This document shows positions 1 to 11,890 of a stretch of 64,000 nt of DNA, piece after piece (positions within the stretch are counted from its first letter, which is position 1; each line of letters begins with the position of its first letter). Below the pieces are notes generated by a model. It did no database searches. It saw only the letters and a program-made list of their open reading frames with translations, and was not told where the DNA came from. The stretch comes from Sympetrum striolatum. Taxonomy: Eukaryota; Arthropoda; Insecta; Odonata; Libellulidae. A program made the position numbers and the translations under genes. The stretch is taken from the NCBI GenBank assembly GCA_947579665.1, contig OX388349.1, positions 27,746,459 through 27,810,458 on the forward strand. Direction: 5' to 3'.

Positions 1-144
1 TAAAGTTAATCGATGGCAATAACAAATTCATCAACAAAATCATGTAGCTCCGCTGCATTCAGGCTCGAGAGTCTTCTGTCAAACCACAATTCCAGAAGGA
101 GAAGAAAGTAACATTATCATATTCATATTCGTTATACTCGCTGA

Positions 145-1147
145 ATAATAATAATAATAAATGGCCTTTATTCGGGCGAGATTGAGACTAGAAAGTCTCT
201 TCTTACACCTAACCCATCGTCATATGCGAAACAGAAAGAAAGAGATAGTTTGCAAAAGTACACGAAGAAAAGTAATATGTGGATTGAAAAAACCTAAGCT
301 AAGGGCTAAGGAAAACATTTACACTGCAGAAAAACACTCAAAAGAAGGGGAGTGTGAAAAACCTGCGAAACCTACAATAGAAAACTATATTTTTGATGAT
401 GGAGAAAGAAAAGGGTTATGTTAGACAGGCAGTGAAAATATAAAAATTGTATAAAAAGAAAGGGGAAAAACATAACTGCATTACAAACACTCAGATAAAA
501 TAAATCAACTTAGCTGACATTAATTATAGATGAATTAAAATAAACGTTGAACAATGGGAGATAAATCTCAAAGAAATGAAGAAAATGAAATTACATTAAG
601 AAATAGATACAAATGAAAGATTAATAGGTCGAGTACACTGAAAATAATCAAAAACATGGTTTATAGGAAAGTGTTAAAATACAAAAAGAGAAAATAAACA
701 AAAAAATATAATAAATTAAATGAAAAAATAAAAATATGCGCGAAAATCAAAAAGATTAAAACATCTGCGGCTTGCAATTTGAAAAATACTAAAACATAAT
801 CTAAGTTAACTAATCGTTAATTATGTACATATATTTATGACATTAGGCAGTGGATCAGAACTAAATAATTGTGTAAATAGGTTGGGGTGATGGAGTTGTG
901 AATAAACGTGCATTTAAGTTCTGCTTTGGATAGTTATGAGATGATTGTGCCATTTACGCTTAGAGGTAAAAATGGTGGATGAGTTTTGTATTACTTGGGG
1001 AAGTGCGTTCCAGAGGTTAATAGCTGTAACTGTAAATGAATTGTGAAAGATCTCGGTTCTATGTTGAATATGTAATGCTAAGGAAGAGGACGGGTGAAAA
1101 TTGCACATTAGGGTGTGCGCCCAGGAAAAACCCAAACTTTTTCCCAT
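145..1147 (-). mobile_element. LINE 3' end (CR1/L2-like non-LTR retrotransposon relic)
   Basis: On the minus strand, about 1045 down to 935 encodes a peptide with the pattern SFTVTAINLWNALP followed by FTSKRKWHNHL. This is the typical extreme C-terminal segment of non-LTR retrotransposon ORF2 proteins (a Ser-Phe-x-x-x-x-x-x-LWN-x-LP block, then a basic FK-type block). Downstream on the minus strand lies an A/T-rich stretch like a 3' UTR. It ends at 145-175 in a GCCCGAATAAAGGCC-like sequence and a (TTA)n microsatellite, which is how many LINEs of this class terminate. The upstream reverse transcriptase domain is absent, so the copy is 5'-truncated. A related 3' end occurs at about 26395-26480. 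The exact clade is uncertain; the LINE assignment rests on the peptide motif and the tail. Confidence 0.65.
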
Positions 1148-1170
1148 GTCCGTTTCTCCTGGGGTATGTA

Positions 1171-3330
1171 ATGCTAATTCGATTTTGGTAACGAAAAATG
1201 TTTACTTCGATAGTGGACCGTTTTTATCGTTTGAATGTTACCTTCCTTCTGTCAGATTGCGCTGATATGAATCACAAAGAAATCGGTCATTATATTGACG
1301 AAATTAAGCAATCATTTTAGGTGGTGTGACTTAATGGGCCTCCATGATGGGTTTCTTTTATTTAATGCAGCTATGAAACGAATTTCAACAGAAAATGGTA
1401 GCTTTCCAGATTTTACAACATGGGCGCCTTAATAATTGATTTTGAGTTATTTATTTGAATGTGGGACACATTTACAAATTAATGGCGATGTAGAGGCTCG
1501 ATTCCTTATGCAGGGAAAAAAATAAATATCTTTTCTCTCTATGTCGTTTAACAAAGAGAGGTATCACAAGAAAGTTCAGTAAGAGTGGCAAATTTTCTTA
1601 ATTCCGGGCAGCCAATATTCTGAAGCGGAAGCCAAGCAAAAATACCCAGCTTTACGAATCCTCCATAAATAAGTAAAATATATTTCGAAAGGTATTTTAT
1701 AGTGTTTAAGAAAGACCATGTTTATTAAAAGGAGCAAAGGGATATTTTTAGAAGAGCACATAAGATTAAGTTGAAAAATCGAGGAGAAAGCTTATCAATT
1801 GCTTATTTTTTAAAGATTTTAATTAGTATGAGTGCATAAATTCCCTTAATTTTCATGTTTAAACTTCACTTATTAACGTACATATGAAATATGACATTTC
1901 GGATGTCGACAAGAAGTACTATTACACTCACACAGAGCATTGCATATGATTCGCAATCATTTTTCTGGCGCCCAAGTATTTATTTCATTAAGGAAATGAC
2001 GTGGTTGACATCATGGATTCACCGCATCATTAATTTCGTCGGCATTTAGAGCTCCTCTTCTCAGTCCGTCTCGTCTTAATGGCTTCTTAATTAGAGTGAC
2101 GCAGATGAGGACCTTTCGCATTCTCCCGTTATCACTTTAGAATGTGTTCGAGAGTGCTTATCAGGCTCATAAAAATAATCGTCTCCGAGCCGCTTGTAAA
2201 TTAGAATGTTTGAACAGTTACGCCGTCAGAGGTTCACGATTTTAATCTGAAATTTAAACTGCTTTGAAGTGATATCATTGCATTGGCTCTCCTTTGATTG
2301 TCTATTAGTGGATTTTTTAGAGAGTATCAACTAAAAAACTAATAATAATTAGATACCTTTTAATTTCCGTTTAAATATATGTAGAGCGAAGTTAAAATAT
2401 TATATGCTGACAATTAATTGTAATAAATATCTGAAATATCGCCGAATGATTAATTTCTTACATTTGATGTATTATGAGTTTTGCTGCAAACATATTTCCA
2501 TCTAACTCACTTTTAGTAACCATGTCAACAATTATTTTGATGTAATTATCATATATAGTTTTATTATTTTTAAAAATTAAATTATATACATGCATGCATT
2601 ACTATTTAAGCATTATGACCTGTTTACATCATAATTATTGTAAAAATGAATGCAAAGTGCGAGTCAAATAGGAATTCTTTTGAAGTTAACACATGAAGTA
2701 AAAGTGGTATAATGTGTTAGGCCACAAATATTAATCAGGTGGGCTGTATAACATATTTATTTATATACAGATCATCTTTTAATTTACATCTAAACATATT
2801 CAATATCAGTTATTAGGTTTTAATGATATGAATATTTTAATAATTGACCTATTACCCTCCTATTAAATATTTACTTTCCTATATTATTATGCACTGTTTA
2901 AATTACTATTCATCCGAAGCTTTCGGGAAAAAATTATAAATGATCCTAAAGTTTCAAGTCACAGGGGTGATTAAATTTGAAAATATGATTCATTAAAGTA
3001 AATTTACGAAATGAAATAATATACTCACTTAAATTAGTAAATAATTTGGTAAATAAATAGTAAATTATATGGTTAATAATAAATTTTGCTTCATTCTTTT
3101 ATTAGTTTTAGCTCATTAAAAGTAAAGCGCGGAAAATGTTGAAATTAGTTAGTTGATACATTAATGAACGAAATATTTCATCATACGTGCCTTAGAAACT
3201 TCGTTTCTCCTTTCAGTGACAAAGGTTGGAAAGGGTTGTTTTGCTAATAGGTTATCAACAACCATTGGGATTAAGTCTTGATCCAATTTAGTGTTTGCCA
3301 GAACCGAATGAGAGTAACAATAAAAGATTG
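1171..3330. other. AT-rich unique DNA with a more balanced block at about 1930-2270
   Basis: No coding region or RNA is recognisable. Most of the stretch is AT-rich with stops in all frames. The block at about 1930-2270 is visibly less AT-rich, contains TAATTA/ATTAAT cores within mixed sequence, and looks like unique rather than repeat DNA. It is a candidate conserved non-coding element, but only cross-species alignment could show that. Confidence 0.3.
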
Positions 3331-3344
3331 CAAAAACAGATACC

Positions 3345-3473
3345 AGGCTCCCGGATAGTCATGTGGACAGCGCGTTTGCCTTTGGTGAAAGCGGTCCCGG
3401 GTTCGATTCCCGGTGGGAGCCAATGTGCGAAATGACCTAAGCTGTCGAAGCACTTTTAAAAATACTACTGCTA
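3345..3473 (+). mobile_element. tRNA-derived SINE, copy 1 (with target-site duplication)
   Basis: The 5' part (3346-3421) resembles a tRNA: a 7-bp acceptor-like pairing GGCTCCC/GGGAGCC, an A-box-like TAGTCATGTGG and a perfect B box GGTTCGATTCC. The anticodon arm does not fold cleanly, so this is a retroposon head and not a tRNA gene. A tRNA-unrelated body follows (AATGTGCGAAATGACCTAAG, then CTGTCGAAGCACTT) and the element ends in TACTACTGCTAC. It is flanked by CAAAAACAGAT at 3331-3341 and 3474-3484, an 11-bp direct repeat extendable to 14 bp with one mismatch. That is the signature of target-primed insertion by a partner LINE. A second copy lies at 39314-39438. Confidence 0.85.
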
Positions 3474-3484
3474 CAAAAACAGAT

Positions 3485-4924
3485 TCCCTTATCACTACCT
3501 GGAACATAAAAAAACAATGGTTCAAGTCACAAGCATTTGAATAATATGCACTACAAAGAGTGGACACCAACAATAAAATGCGCAAAAAATAATATAATAA
3601 TCCAAAATTATGAACGTATTAAAATTAAAAGAAAAGAAATTTAATCATAGTAACATAATACTTATGCCATGTGAGAATATTTGCGAACGACATTTTTACT
3701 AGTCAATAAGATTCACTAAAGTTACGACCATTTGATATTTAAAATAAGAATATGAGGTAAACATACCAATAAAATTATAATAAGAAAAAGACAATAGGAT
3801 ATTATTTAAAATTCACAAGTTAACTCGGAAAGGATTGAGACAAAGATTGTTTGATATTTACATTAGGATTTTGAAATAATATCTAGTATTACTGCCCCCA
3901 ACTGAAGTTGGCTAGGTCTACTACTAGCTACAGCTAGTCTTAGGCCTACTTGATTTTAGCAGTTACGAAGTCGTACGATTTGTCTCCCCATTAATGAGAA
4001 ATTAAATCTAATGAGGTTACTACTAATTCTGTTGACAAGAAGCGAAGAAAATTCCGCGAACAGTTTCTCGGGCTTTTTGCCGAAAGAGTAGCTGCTCTAA
4101 GTGGATAAAATTCATAAAATTTCAATTAATAAAGATAAGCTGCGATCGTGTTAATCAGAGAGGAAAAGTTATCGGATGGATCAGATAAGGAAGTGTTTGG
4201 CGCATCTCGAGTGGAAATTGGGAGAGGGATTACAAGCGAAAGGGAAAGTCGAGGGGCGGAAGGAGGGTAAAGAGAGAAAGATCTTTCGAGTGAATTCGAG
4301 GAATCATTGCCGTATCATAAACCGAGAGTTACAACATCTCCGCCACTTCAACACCCACGAACAATTCTCACAAGAATCAATATGTTCGCAACATCATACG
4401 GAATTGGAATGTCAAATATGAGGTTTTTTTAATTAATGTTATTATCTGCAAGTTGCTAATGAATGTAGAAATTCAGCCTTGAAGCTAGTTTAAACAATTT
4501 GGAAAAGTTTTAGTAGAAAATAGTAGTTTCTGACTTTCTCTCTTGATGTCATATTGTGTAGATTTGGTACAGTGTTTGGTATTCTTTCTTAGTTTCAGAA
4601 CATTGCCTTGTCTTTTGCTTGTAGTGTAATTATATCTTGTACCATAACTATCGAAGTGATATGGTGTTTACTTTCTGTTCTAAACCACAGTTTATCACTA
4701 TTCTCACATTACTTGTTAAAAATTTATATTTAAATTATATAATTTACATATCACTGGTTATATTTTACTATTACTTGTATTAGACGAGGATTTAATAACT
4801 GGTGGAACTTCCTAGTTCCAATTTCCACAATTTATACGTTTCTATGTATGTACTTCAACAAGGGTTCTAATTAGAGGTTTAAATGCAACCTACTAGGACG
4901 TTTTTGTGCTTTCTTCCAATATCA
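3485..4924. other. AT-rich sequence without recognisable genes
   Basis: No motif-bearing reading frame, RNA or repeat was recognised here. An open frame at 4176-4421 is basic and low-complexity (KGKVEGRKEGKERK) and matches no family I know. A short CTAGCTACAGCTAG-type palindrome near 3920 is within chance expectation. Confidence 0.3.
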
Positions 4925-5110
4925 ACGTTGCAACATCTTATCTACGCCAATGTATGTACTCTGCAAGCCATCTTTCAGCAGGTGGCAGAGAGTGTAAGCA
5001 CAATTACTCTACTTCTCTTATCGTCATCAGTGGACTACCGATTGGAGATATAGATCGCGCAGTGACATTTCTTTGTATCCTTTCCTCCAATTTTTTTGTG
5101 GTATAAGATA
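4925..5110 (+). mobile_element. LINE 3' tail relic (TACTCTGCAAGCC motif)
   Basis: The stretch TGTACTCTGCAAGCCATCTT, then TCAGCAGGTGGCAGAGAGTG, is a small imperfect stem-loop seen at the 3' end of many arthropod CR1-like LINEs (a consensus like CTCTGCAAGCCACCTT, then GGTGTGTGGCGGAGGGT). Related copies occur in reverse orientation at about 35900-35960 and 41005-41060 in this window. Sequence up to about 5110 may belong to the same fragment but is too diverged to define. No ORF segment remains. Confidence 0.5.
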
Positions 5111-5880
5111 TGTAGAATAATAAATAACAATTTAGAAGATAACTTGTAATATTTTCTTACTTAAGGATAACCTTAGGTCAGAAGCTATGGAGAGGGAATG
5201 AGAACTAATAAGCAAGATGAGGGCTGAGTTCAGAATGGCATTAATGTTTTATTCCTATTTTAAGCTGGAAGTAACTTCTTTTGCGACTAATAACAATTGT
5301 GTAAATTTCACCTCTGAAAAACTAGGAAATTATCCTTATTGTCTAGATGCAGATCCTAAGAATAAATTAAGGTTAAGTTGAGGCAGCAATGTGTTTTTAT
5401 AATAAATTATTCGTATGTTCCTTCTTTAATTTAAGCGAAAGAATAGAAATTAAAAATTGGCTGCCAGATTTAATCTTAAATAAAATTTGGAGTGAAATTG
5501 TTGAATTAACTTGGAATAGGAGTTGTAATGAACCAATTGCTGGTAGCTGGTAGCAGAATTTTACGATGCATCCATTTCTAAAAAAAGTTCTCAAATTTTG
5601 ATACTATAGTGATAATAATTATTTCAATAATAGAGATAATTATTTTATATAAGATGAGTATAGATTCATATTAATAAATATGAAAAATATTCTCTGGAAA
5701 AAGCAATTCTCCAAGTATTGGACATTTTTAGTGTACGCATATGGGAGGGGCTTCAACATTATTCACAATACAGAACGCTTAAACACCTCAGGTTGACTGC
5801 AGTTGCAGATTACTAGAGAACAAGAATTCTATCCCAAGAAGTGCAAAAGTGAAGGAAGAGAGGAGGATGGGTTAAAAGAG
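5111..5880. other. AT-rich sequence, nothing recognised
   Basis: Both strands were read and no coding, RNA or repeat structure was identified. Confidence 0.3.
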
Positions 5881-6280
5881 GAGAAGATGGAGTTAGCGAG
5901 AAGGGCAGAGGTGGGCCGCGTGAGTTACTTTCTGGTCTTCTAGTCCACTCCCAGCCGAGAGTTTTAGCGGAGCAAGTTGGCGTAGGAGGATGAGCAAGCC
6001 GTTACGCTCAGGGGAGCGTCCTCGGGGAGCGGTGGTGCCGCTCCCCCGCTGCACCCGGGCCTAATTGAGGGGGCGGAAGCAAAGGAAATGAATTCTCGGC
6101 CAATCTATCCATCTCTCCCTGGAAAAAGGCGTCTTCGGGCGTGCCGCTGCTCCCGGTACATCTCCCGAAAAGGGAAGAAAGAAGATGAGGAGGAAATGGT
6201 CGCGAAATGGGTTCCTGTTCACGGTCCAGCGCACGAGTCTCGAAACATTTCACGAGTGAGAAAACGTTGATAATGATTGT
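5880..6280. other. GC-rich, CpG-containing block
   Basis: This patch is clearly more GC-rich than its neighbours and includes several CpGs. It contains a short perfect hairpin: GGGGAGCGG (6024-6032), a 5-nt loop, and CCGCTCCCC (6038-6046). Small overlapping open frames on both strands (6008-6253 minus, 6088-6270 plus) are explained by the lack of AT-rich stops and have no recognisable domain. It could be a promoter-like or conserved non-coding block, or simply a local composition change. Confidence 0.3.
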
Positions 6281-7129
6281 ATGGAAGATGCCATGCTTAG
6301 GGGATGTGGGAAAGTGAATATCGGTGAGGTAAGAATAAATGAAGAATTTACCCGTGTTCTCGTCGTTAATGAGTTGTTTTCGCTCGGATTTAGAGATATT
6401 TTTACCTAATGAAAATTTTGAGTAATTCTACTCAATAAAACGTTCGTAGGAATATTTGTTTTAGATAATCCCTATCAATCAAGTAAATTGTAATTACAAA
6501 ACATCTTAATTTTAGGGAAAGTGAAATAAATAGTCTCGTTTTCCGTTCAACCTATAGCCATGTATGTATTAAAAGAATTTAATTAAATTTGGTATAGGAA
6601 AATTATAAGAAAAGGTATGTAATTCAGTATGAGCAGGGTTAAGAATAGTGCTAGTTAGTTAGAATTAAGTATTAGTTTAAAATTAGTTAGAATTATGTAG
6701 GTTTTTATGTAAGATGTAACAATATAATATGGATAAATCAATGAATACACCATTCATCAACGTGAAAATACAGTATCCTTTATTTGTGGGAGAGGAAAAG
6801 ACTTCAAAATTGATGCGACACTTTGATACAATGCATATGTGAAATTTTGTTAATTCAAACTTAATTTAAGCTTAAACTTACTAGTTCTCACTGTTTATGA
6901 ATTATTTTTAAGTACCTCTGTTATCTGGACACCTTGTATCTCTCAAAGCTAACTGCACATTAATTGTATAAGTATTCGACGTAAATTCGGATATTCCTAT
7001 ACTTCTAAACCAATAAATAAAACACATGAGTTTCTATATAATTCATACGATGACAAGCACTATGTGCTCAAAGTCTAAGAACCAGGATAAACAATCACAT
7101 TAAAATTTCGATGAATGAGCAATTGGCAT
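6281..7129. other. AT-rich sequence, nothing recognised
   Basis: Only short AT-rich frames are present, with no recognisable gene, RNA or repeat. Confidence 0.3.
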
Positions 7130-8002
7130 TTTTTTACTTTTTCCCTATACGTAGTATAGAGAAAGTATTGTGTTCGCAAAAAAATTCGACCTCCAGATTT
7201 TGAGTGAAATAGATGTTTTGGGGCCCATAGAGCACGTTTTCACTATTTTCCCGAGCTGTGTCTGTCTGTGTGTCTGTCTGTGGTAAAAACGTATGTGTGC
7301 GCTCTATCTTAAAAAGTAATTTTACCCGATCATTTCCAAACTTCATACTTAGTATTTTCTTAGCAATGCCAATAGTTGATTAATTTTTGATGAGTATCGC
7401 TTAACCGGAAGTTCCGGTTTAACCGGAACAAAAGTTTGTTTCTTTAATATCTCTGTCAAAATGCAATGCAGGTATATAAAATTACATACAAAAGTTATAG
7501 AAAATTTACTTTACTAGGTATAACTTTTGTATGAAACATTTGTTTGTAACACTGATTGTTTAGGAGTTATTCCTCAATAATGGTTATCCGGAAGTTGTTG
7601 TTTATCAAGAAATGGAAGTTTTTCATGCATATATCTGTCAAAACGCAATGTAAGTATATACATTTACATACAATAGTTATAGAAAATTTACTTTACTACA
7701 TATTTTGTATGAAACATTTTTCGTACCACTGATAGTTTAGGAGCTATTCTTGAATAATGGTTAACCGGAAGTTGTTGTTTATCCAGAAATGGAAGTTTGT
7801 CATACATATCTCTGTCAGAATGCAATGTACGTACATACAATTATGTACCAAAGTTATAGATAATATATTTTACCTCAACTTTTCTATGAAACATTGTCCT
7901 GTAGCACTCATTGTTTTGGAATTATTTATATATTACAGGCATAGGCTTCTGTTTTCAATAAATATGGAGAAAGTCATGTGTTGGCCACATCAGATTTTTT
8001 TA
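7130..8002 (+). repeat. ACTTTYTCC dispersed repeat, copy A (three internal units)
   Basis: The element begins TTTTTACTTTTTCCCTATAC and continues TATAGAGAAAGTATTG, forming an imperfect stem (ACTTTYTC with GAGAAAGT). It then shows an ATAGATGTTTTGGGGCCCAT block, a TGTCTG simple repeat (about 7258-7281), and three tandem units starting near 7401, 7584 and 7761. Each unit opens with TTAACCGGAAGTT or TTATCCGGAAGTT. The element ends GGAGAAAGTCATGTGTTGGC, then CACATCAGATTTTTTT. The GGAGAAAGT near the end is the inverse of the ACTTTCTCC near the start. Copies B (28462-29241) and C (47914-48974) share start, order and end in the same orientation. No transposase is encoded, so I take it as a non-autonomous dispersed element of unknown class. 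Confidence 0.8.
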
Positions 8003-10800
8003 TGAAAACGTATAATAAGCTATCAGATGCATCATGGATAAAACTATAACTGAAAAAATAAAACTTTAATTGGAAATTCTGTTCTCTGATGCCTTTGGAT
8101 AACGATTACCAATTTATTTTCAGTCAATTTAACATGAATGTTCCAATATTTGCTATTTAGATAGAATTTTTAATTATCGATAAATTAAATGGAAGAGGAG
8201 ATTTAAACTAATTTAAAATGAACTTTATGGTTTTATAAATAAAACCAAGATGGATTTCAATAGAATTTAATTTTCTGTAATACCTTGACCCTGCGTAGTT
8301 ATCAAAAGAACTGGCCGTACTTCTTCATCCATGATTCTACATTTTGAAATAATCTTCACCTGGAGCATTTTTTTCTGAGGGTAGTTCGGTGCATTTTAAA
8401 TGTCGTCACATGTCGCAAAGCTTTCTGTTAGGCCGCTATATTTCCTCCTTTGCATGAATAATCAACAGTAAACATTTTTCCTTCACGGAGTTGCGTAAAG
8501 AAACGTTCCCAGAACGTGCCAAAAAAAACTCGCTACTAAAGGAAATTAATTTCACTTTATCTCAAACAATTTTTAGGTACCGCAAAAGCCCAAATACTTT
8601 CACAATTTCATCTAAAACAAAAGCCTTTTAATGAATAATTAAAGCTCTCGAATTTTATTTCTAAAATTCGTTTTTGGATAAATTTGTGGAGGAGTTTTAA
8701 CTTACTGAATGGTTTACCGTAAAATCGGTATTTCTCCTTCTCTCTTTTCCTAATTACCTAACTGTACATATCATTTAAGAGTCTTAAAGGGAAAAATTTC
8801 AGAAACAGTCTGATTTCCTTTAAACCCTGATATTTCTAAGTTACTAGATAGATAATCCATAGTAAAAGTCATCTGCTGTGAAGAGAACTTATCAATAACT
8901 TATTTTGCTTTTATTGCGGTTGCTGTTAATCGGGATGAACACTGAATTTCGTTTTTTCTCATAATTTCAACTTCAAATAAATTTAACTCAAAGGCAACTT
9001 TTGATATTGGTGTGATTATTATAAATTATTTTAGGGGCTTTTACATAATTCCAAGGGATGCACGAAATAAAATGTTTTTCCATTTAAACGGGAATTTTCT
9101 GCATACTGAGGTATTAAATTTTTATTTACCGAAATCACATCGGAAATAATAAAAAAAAGAAATATCGTTCTATTCTTTAAAAGAGACTTTTTCATTGCTT
9201 TAAAAATATATCGTTTTTAATGTTGCGGCAAAGTCACGGATGTATGTATCGGATTTTCAGAGGAGATAATATTTCGATGCTGCTCGTCAATTTTTCCTCG
9301 TTAATTTGATCCTTGAACAGAAAATTTACTAAATTAAATTCCAGAGCGCTATCAATTTTATATTTGATTATTTTTTTAATATAAAAGTGAATGAAGTCCC
9401 CAGTTCTGTGCTCCATTTTCGGCACTGCTCATTAAGATAATTGTATAGCGAGCATTCACTCAGTCGCTCGTCGCCGTACGGGTGAATAATACTCAAATAC
9501 TGAAGCACTTCGTTATTCCAATTGTATTCCATCATATGGTCAATGGCATCTCTTAATGTGTGGAGGGCTTTGGATGAAAATGAACGGGAATTTTGTCGAA
9601 AAATTGGCAATAATCATCGATCACAGTTATGGTTCGAATAGCTTGTTGCTATGAATGATGTATAATAGAAGTAAATGGTGTAAATAGTAGAATGAGGCGG
9701 AAAAATTAAGACTATCGGTCTTGTATTATTACATATTTTTTCCCGTTAACTTATCACAAAATAGACCGAAAAAGACATCCACCGTTTAGTTGCTTTAAAT
9801 GAGTAAAGGCCAATCTTTGAGTGCAAAAACTGCAAAAAATGGAAATCTTACAGTTCAAGATCTCTGCATCGTTGTTTTATCCAAACGCTTCTTTAGAAAG
9901 CGTCAATATAGCAACAAATTTGAGTGTTTCTGAGAAAAACCCGATACAGTTTTTTTGTGAATATTTATCATGTTTGGCATCTTCTGGACTCGTTGAAATA
10001 TCAATAAACGACAAAAGAAAACACAGAAAATCACTTATTTTGTGACAACTGAGCGAATTTTCAAGTTCTGGACAAAAAAAACTGTTTTGACTTGTTAAAT
10101 TCAATTCTCTCCTGCTGTGCAATGTTAGCCAAGGATGACGTTGGTGCACTCAAGCAAACGCATTGTTTTCCATTCATAATTTGCGAGTCTATTTAAATCG
10201 CCAGTCGACACAATAGAAACGACTGTTACATTACGTCGTTCAATTGGAAACTACCACCATCAACTCACTACTAAGAACTGAATTCACGCAGTAATCTTTG
10301 TTATAAAAAGGACCATTGGAAAAAGGAGCTAAAGTATGTGTATCTGACCGGAGGAAAACCGAAGGACTTCGATCGGATGAACACAACAACACCGTAGGCG
10401 AGATATTGGGCATAAGTTACGTCGATGCATATTTTTATTATTTATTCGCTTAAAGTAAATATTTGTTCTAGATTAAGGGCCCATATTTTTTTTTAAATAA
10501 GGTATTCAGATAAGCAACTGTAATGATCAAAATTAATTATTATAAATGATTGAAAACTAGTTTATAACATGGAATCATGATATCAACATATTTTAACCAA
10601 TGATTTTCCTAATGGAGGTTGAGCATCGGCTTGAATGATGAATTTCGAAAAAATCGAAGATCGATCTTTTCACCAAAATATTTTCGAATTCGAATTTAAT
10701 GTGCAGGAATAAACGAAAATGGTTTGTATATTTGTAAATGAATTTATTTAAGAGTGGCCATTCGAAGTTTCAAAGTTCGCACTCAAACAATCCTGTTTCG
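8003..10800. other. AT-rich sequence; less AT-rich patch at about 9230-9620
   Basis: No gene or repeat was recognised. The stretch at about 9420-9560 (CAGTCGCTCGTCGCCGTACG and flanks) is closer to balanced composition and may be unique or conserved DNA. Minus-strand frames at 9234-9425 and 9368-9610, and frames on both strands at 9821-10149, have no family signature and are probably fortuitous. Confidence 0.3.
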
Positions 10801-10802
10801 TA

Positions 10803-10879
10803 CACTCCTGGCCAAAATTAACGCAGCACCTCCCTAGCGATCCTTACGGCCGGTGCTGCGTTAATTTTGGCCAGGACTG
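10803..10879 (+). mobile_element. 77-bp palindromic MITE (Tc1/mariner-type ends), copy 1
   Basis: Two 28-bp arms (10803-10830 and 10852-10879) are inverted complements with a single mismatch. They begin CACTCCTGGCCAAAATTAAC and end GCAGCACC, and flank a 21-bp loop. The element is bounded by TA at 10801-10802 and 10880-10881, the target-site duplication of Tc1/mariner-superfamily transposons. A second copy with the same length and same loop, inverted, is at 43587-43663. The element has no coding capacity and would need a transposase in trans. A minus-strand open frame (10861-11079) runs into it, so that frame's C-terminal residues are MITE-derived. Confidence 0.9.
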
Positions 10880-10881
10880 TA

Positions 10882-11687
10882 CAATATGCCGGTTTCTTCG
10901 ATTCTAGCTCTGGTCCGTTTCCCAAATAGCATCACCAGTCGACTTGCAGTGAAAGCCATCACTCCAAGTGAAATGCATAAATAATTTAAAGATTTCAGCA
11001 TGGGTTCTTCGAGGTAAAAAAATATAACTAATCTACAAAGACCAAGAGCAAAAAATAAAACAGAAAAAGATAAGTCCATTTAATTGAAACCGTCCTTCAA
11101 AGAGAAACTAACTACATTCGTACATAAAGATTTTCTGCAATTTGCGCGTAGTTATACTCTTTTATCCTAACTTTTATATTTTCATTCTTTAATTAAGTTC
11201 TTGTCACTTACAGTTAACTTAAAGGTCAGGGTACGGTTGTTAGAGATACGAGTCTTATTTCTAAAAGTATTCTTAAGAGATAATGAAAAGGAATAGAGAC
11301 TGCAATTACTATTCATAAGAAAACGAAAATTATTTCTATGTTTAGTCTTCAAAGGGATTCTAAGGAATGGAGGCATTTCCTCGAGCACTTTATGGACATT
11401 AAAATAAATAAAACTGCTCATGACAGTTTTAATAAAAATGTGTAGCGTATACATTTTTTAAATTGGAAACTATGTACATGTACCGATAAAATTTGTATAT
11501 TGTATGTATCGCTTTATCTTAATTTAATCATCTCGCTTAAGAGGAAATTTTATTCAAACTCGTATTGATGAGAGGACATTCTCCTCTACTATTTACCATC
11601 TCTCTGATCACAGTTATGTCTGGTATATTTTCAATATAGGATCGAAAATAAGGATAACGAGCCTTTAATTTATGCACTGGACAGGAA
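10882..11687. other. AT-rich sequence with an unassigned two-helix reading frame on minus
   Basis: The minus frame 11079-10861 encodes 72 residues with two hydrophobic segments (about residues 5-22 and 30-50), separated by an acidic-proline turn and followed by a basic stretch (GKRTRAR). It resembles a two-pass membrane fragment but matches no family I can name, and its last residues come from the MITE. A second minus frame at 11454-11182 is equally unassignable. Neither has a visible promoter or splice context, so I do not call either a gene. Confidence 0.3.
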
Positions 11688-11890
11688 GATGAGGTTTAGT
11701 AGATTACGCACCAGTTTTCCATTATCTGCCGACATTCTTTAAAAGAAAAATCGCGCTACCATCCGGGTACTCGAAGTGTCACAGTATAACATATAGTGAA
11801 TTTTGTATATAACCGTAGGTGCAACATTTATTCAATCATAATCAAATCAAAATTTAACCAGAAATCAATTAGTTATCGACGAAAAAAAAG
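11688..11890. repeat. Dispersed repeat D1, copy 1
   Basis: This stretch aligns colinearly with 14164-14373. Shared blocks include GAGGTTT, TAGATTA, GCA, CAGTTTT, CATTCTTT/TATTCTTT, CTACCATCC/CTATCC, GAAGTGT, ACAGT, TTTTGTATATAACC, AAATCAATTAGTT and GACGAAAAA in the same order. The two copies are diverged by substitutions and small indels, so the family is old. No terminal inverted repeat or coding sequence is visible; class unknown. Confidence 0.7.

Noticed and set aside
3346..3421. tRNA-like sequence with intact B box and acceptor pairing
   Set aside because: The anticodon arm does not fold, and the shared body plus target duplications show a SINE.
3271..3585. 104-codon minus frame containing PTGNRTRD
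   Set aside because: The motif is the translated B-box region of the SINE at 3345-3473; not a gene.
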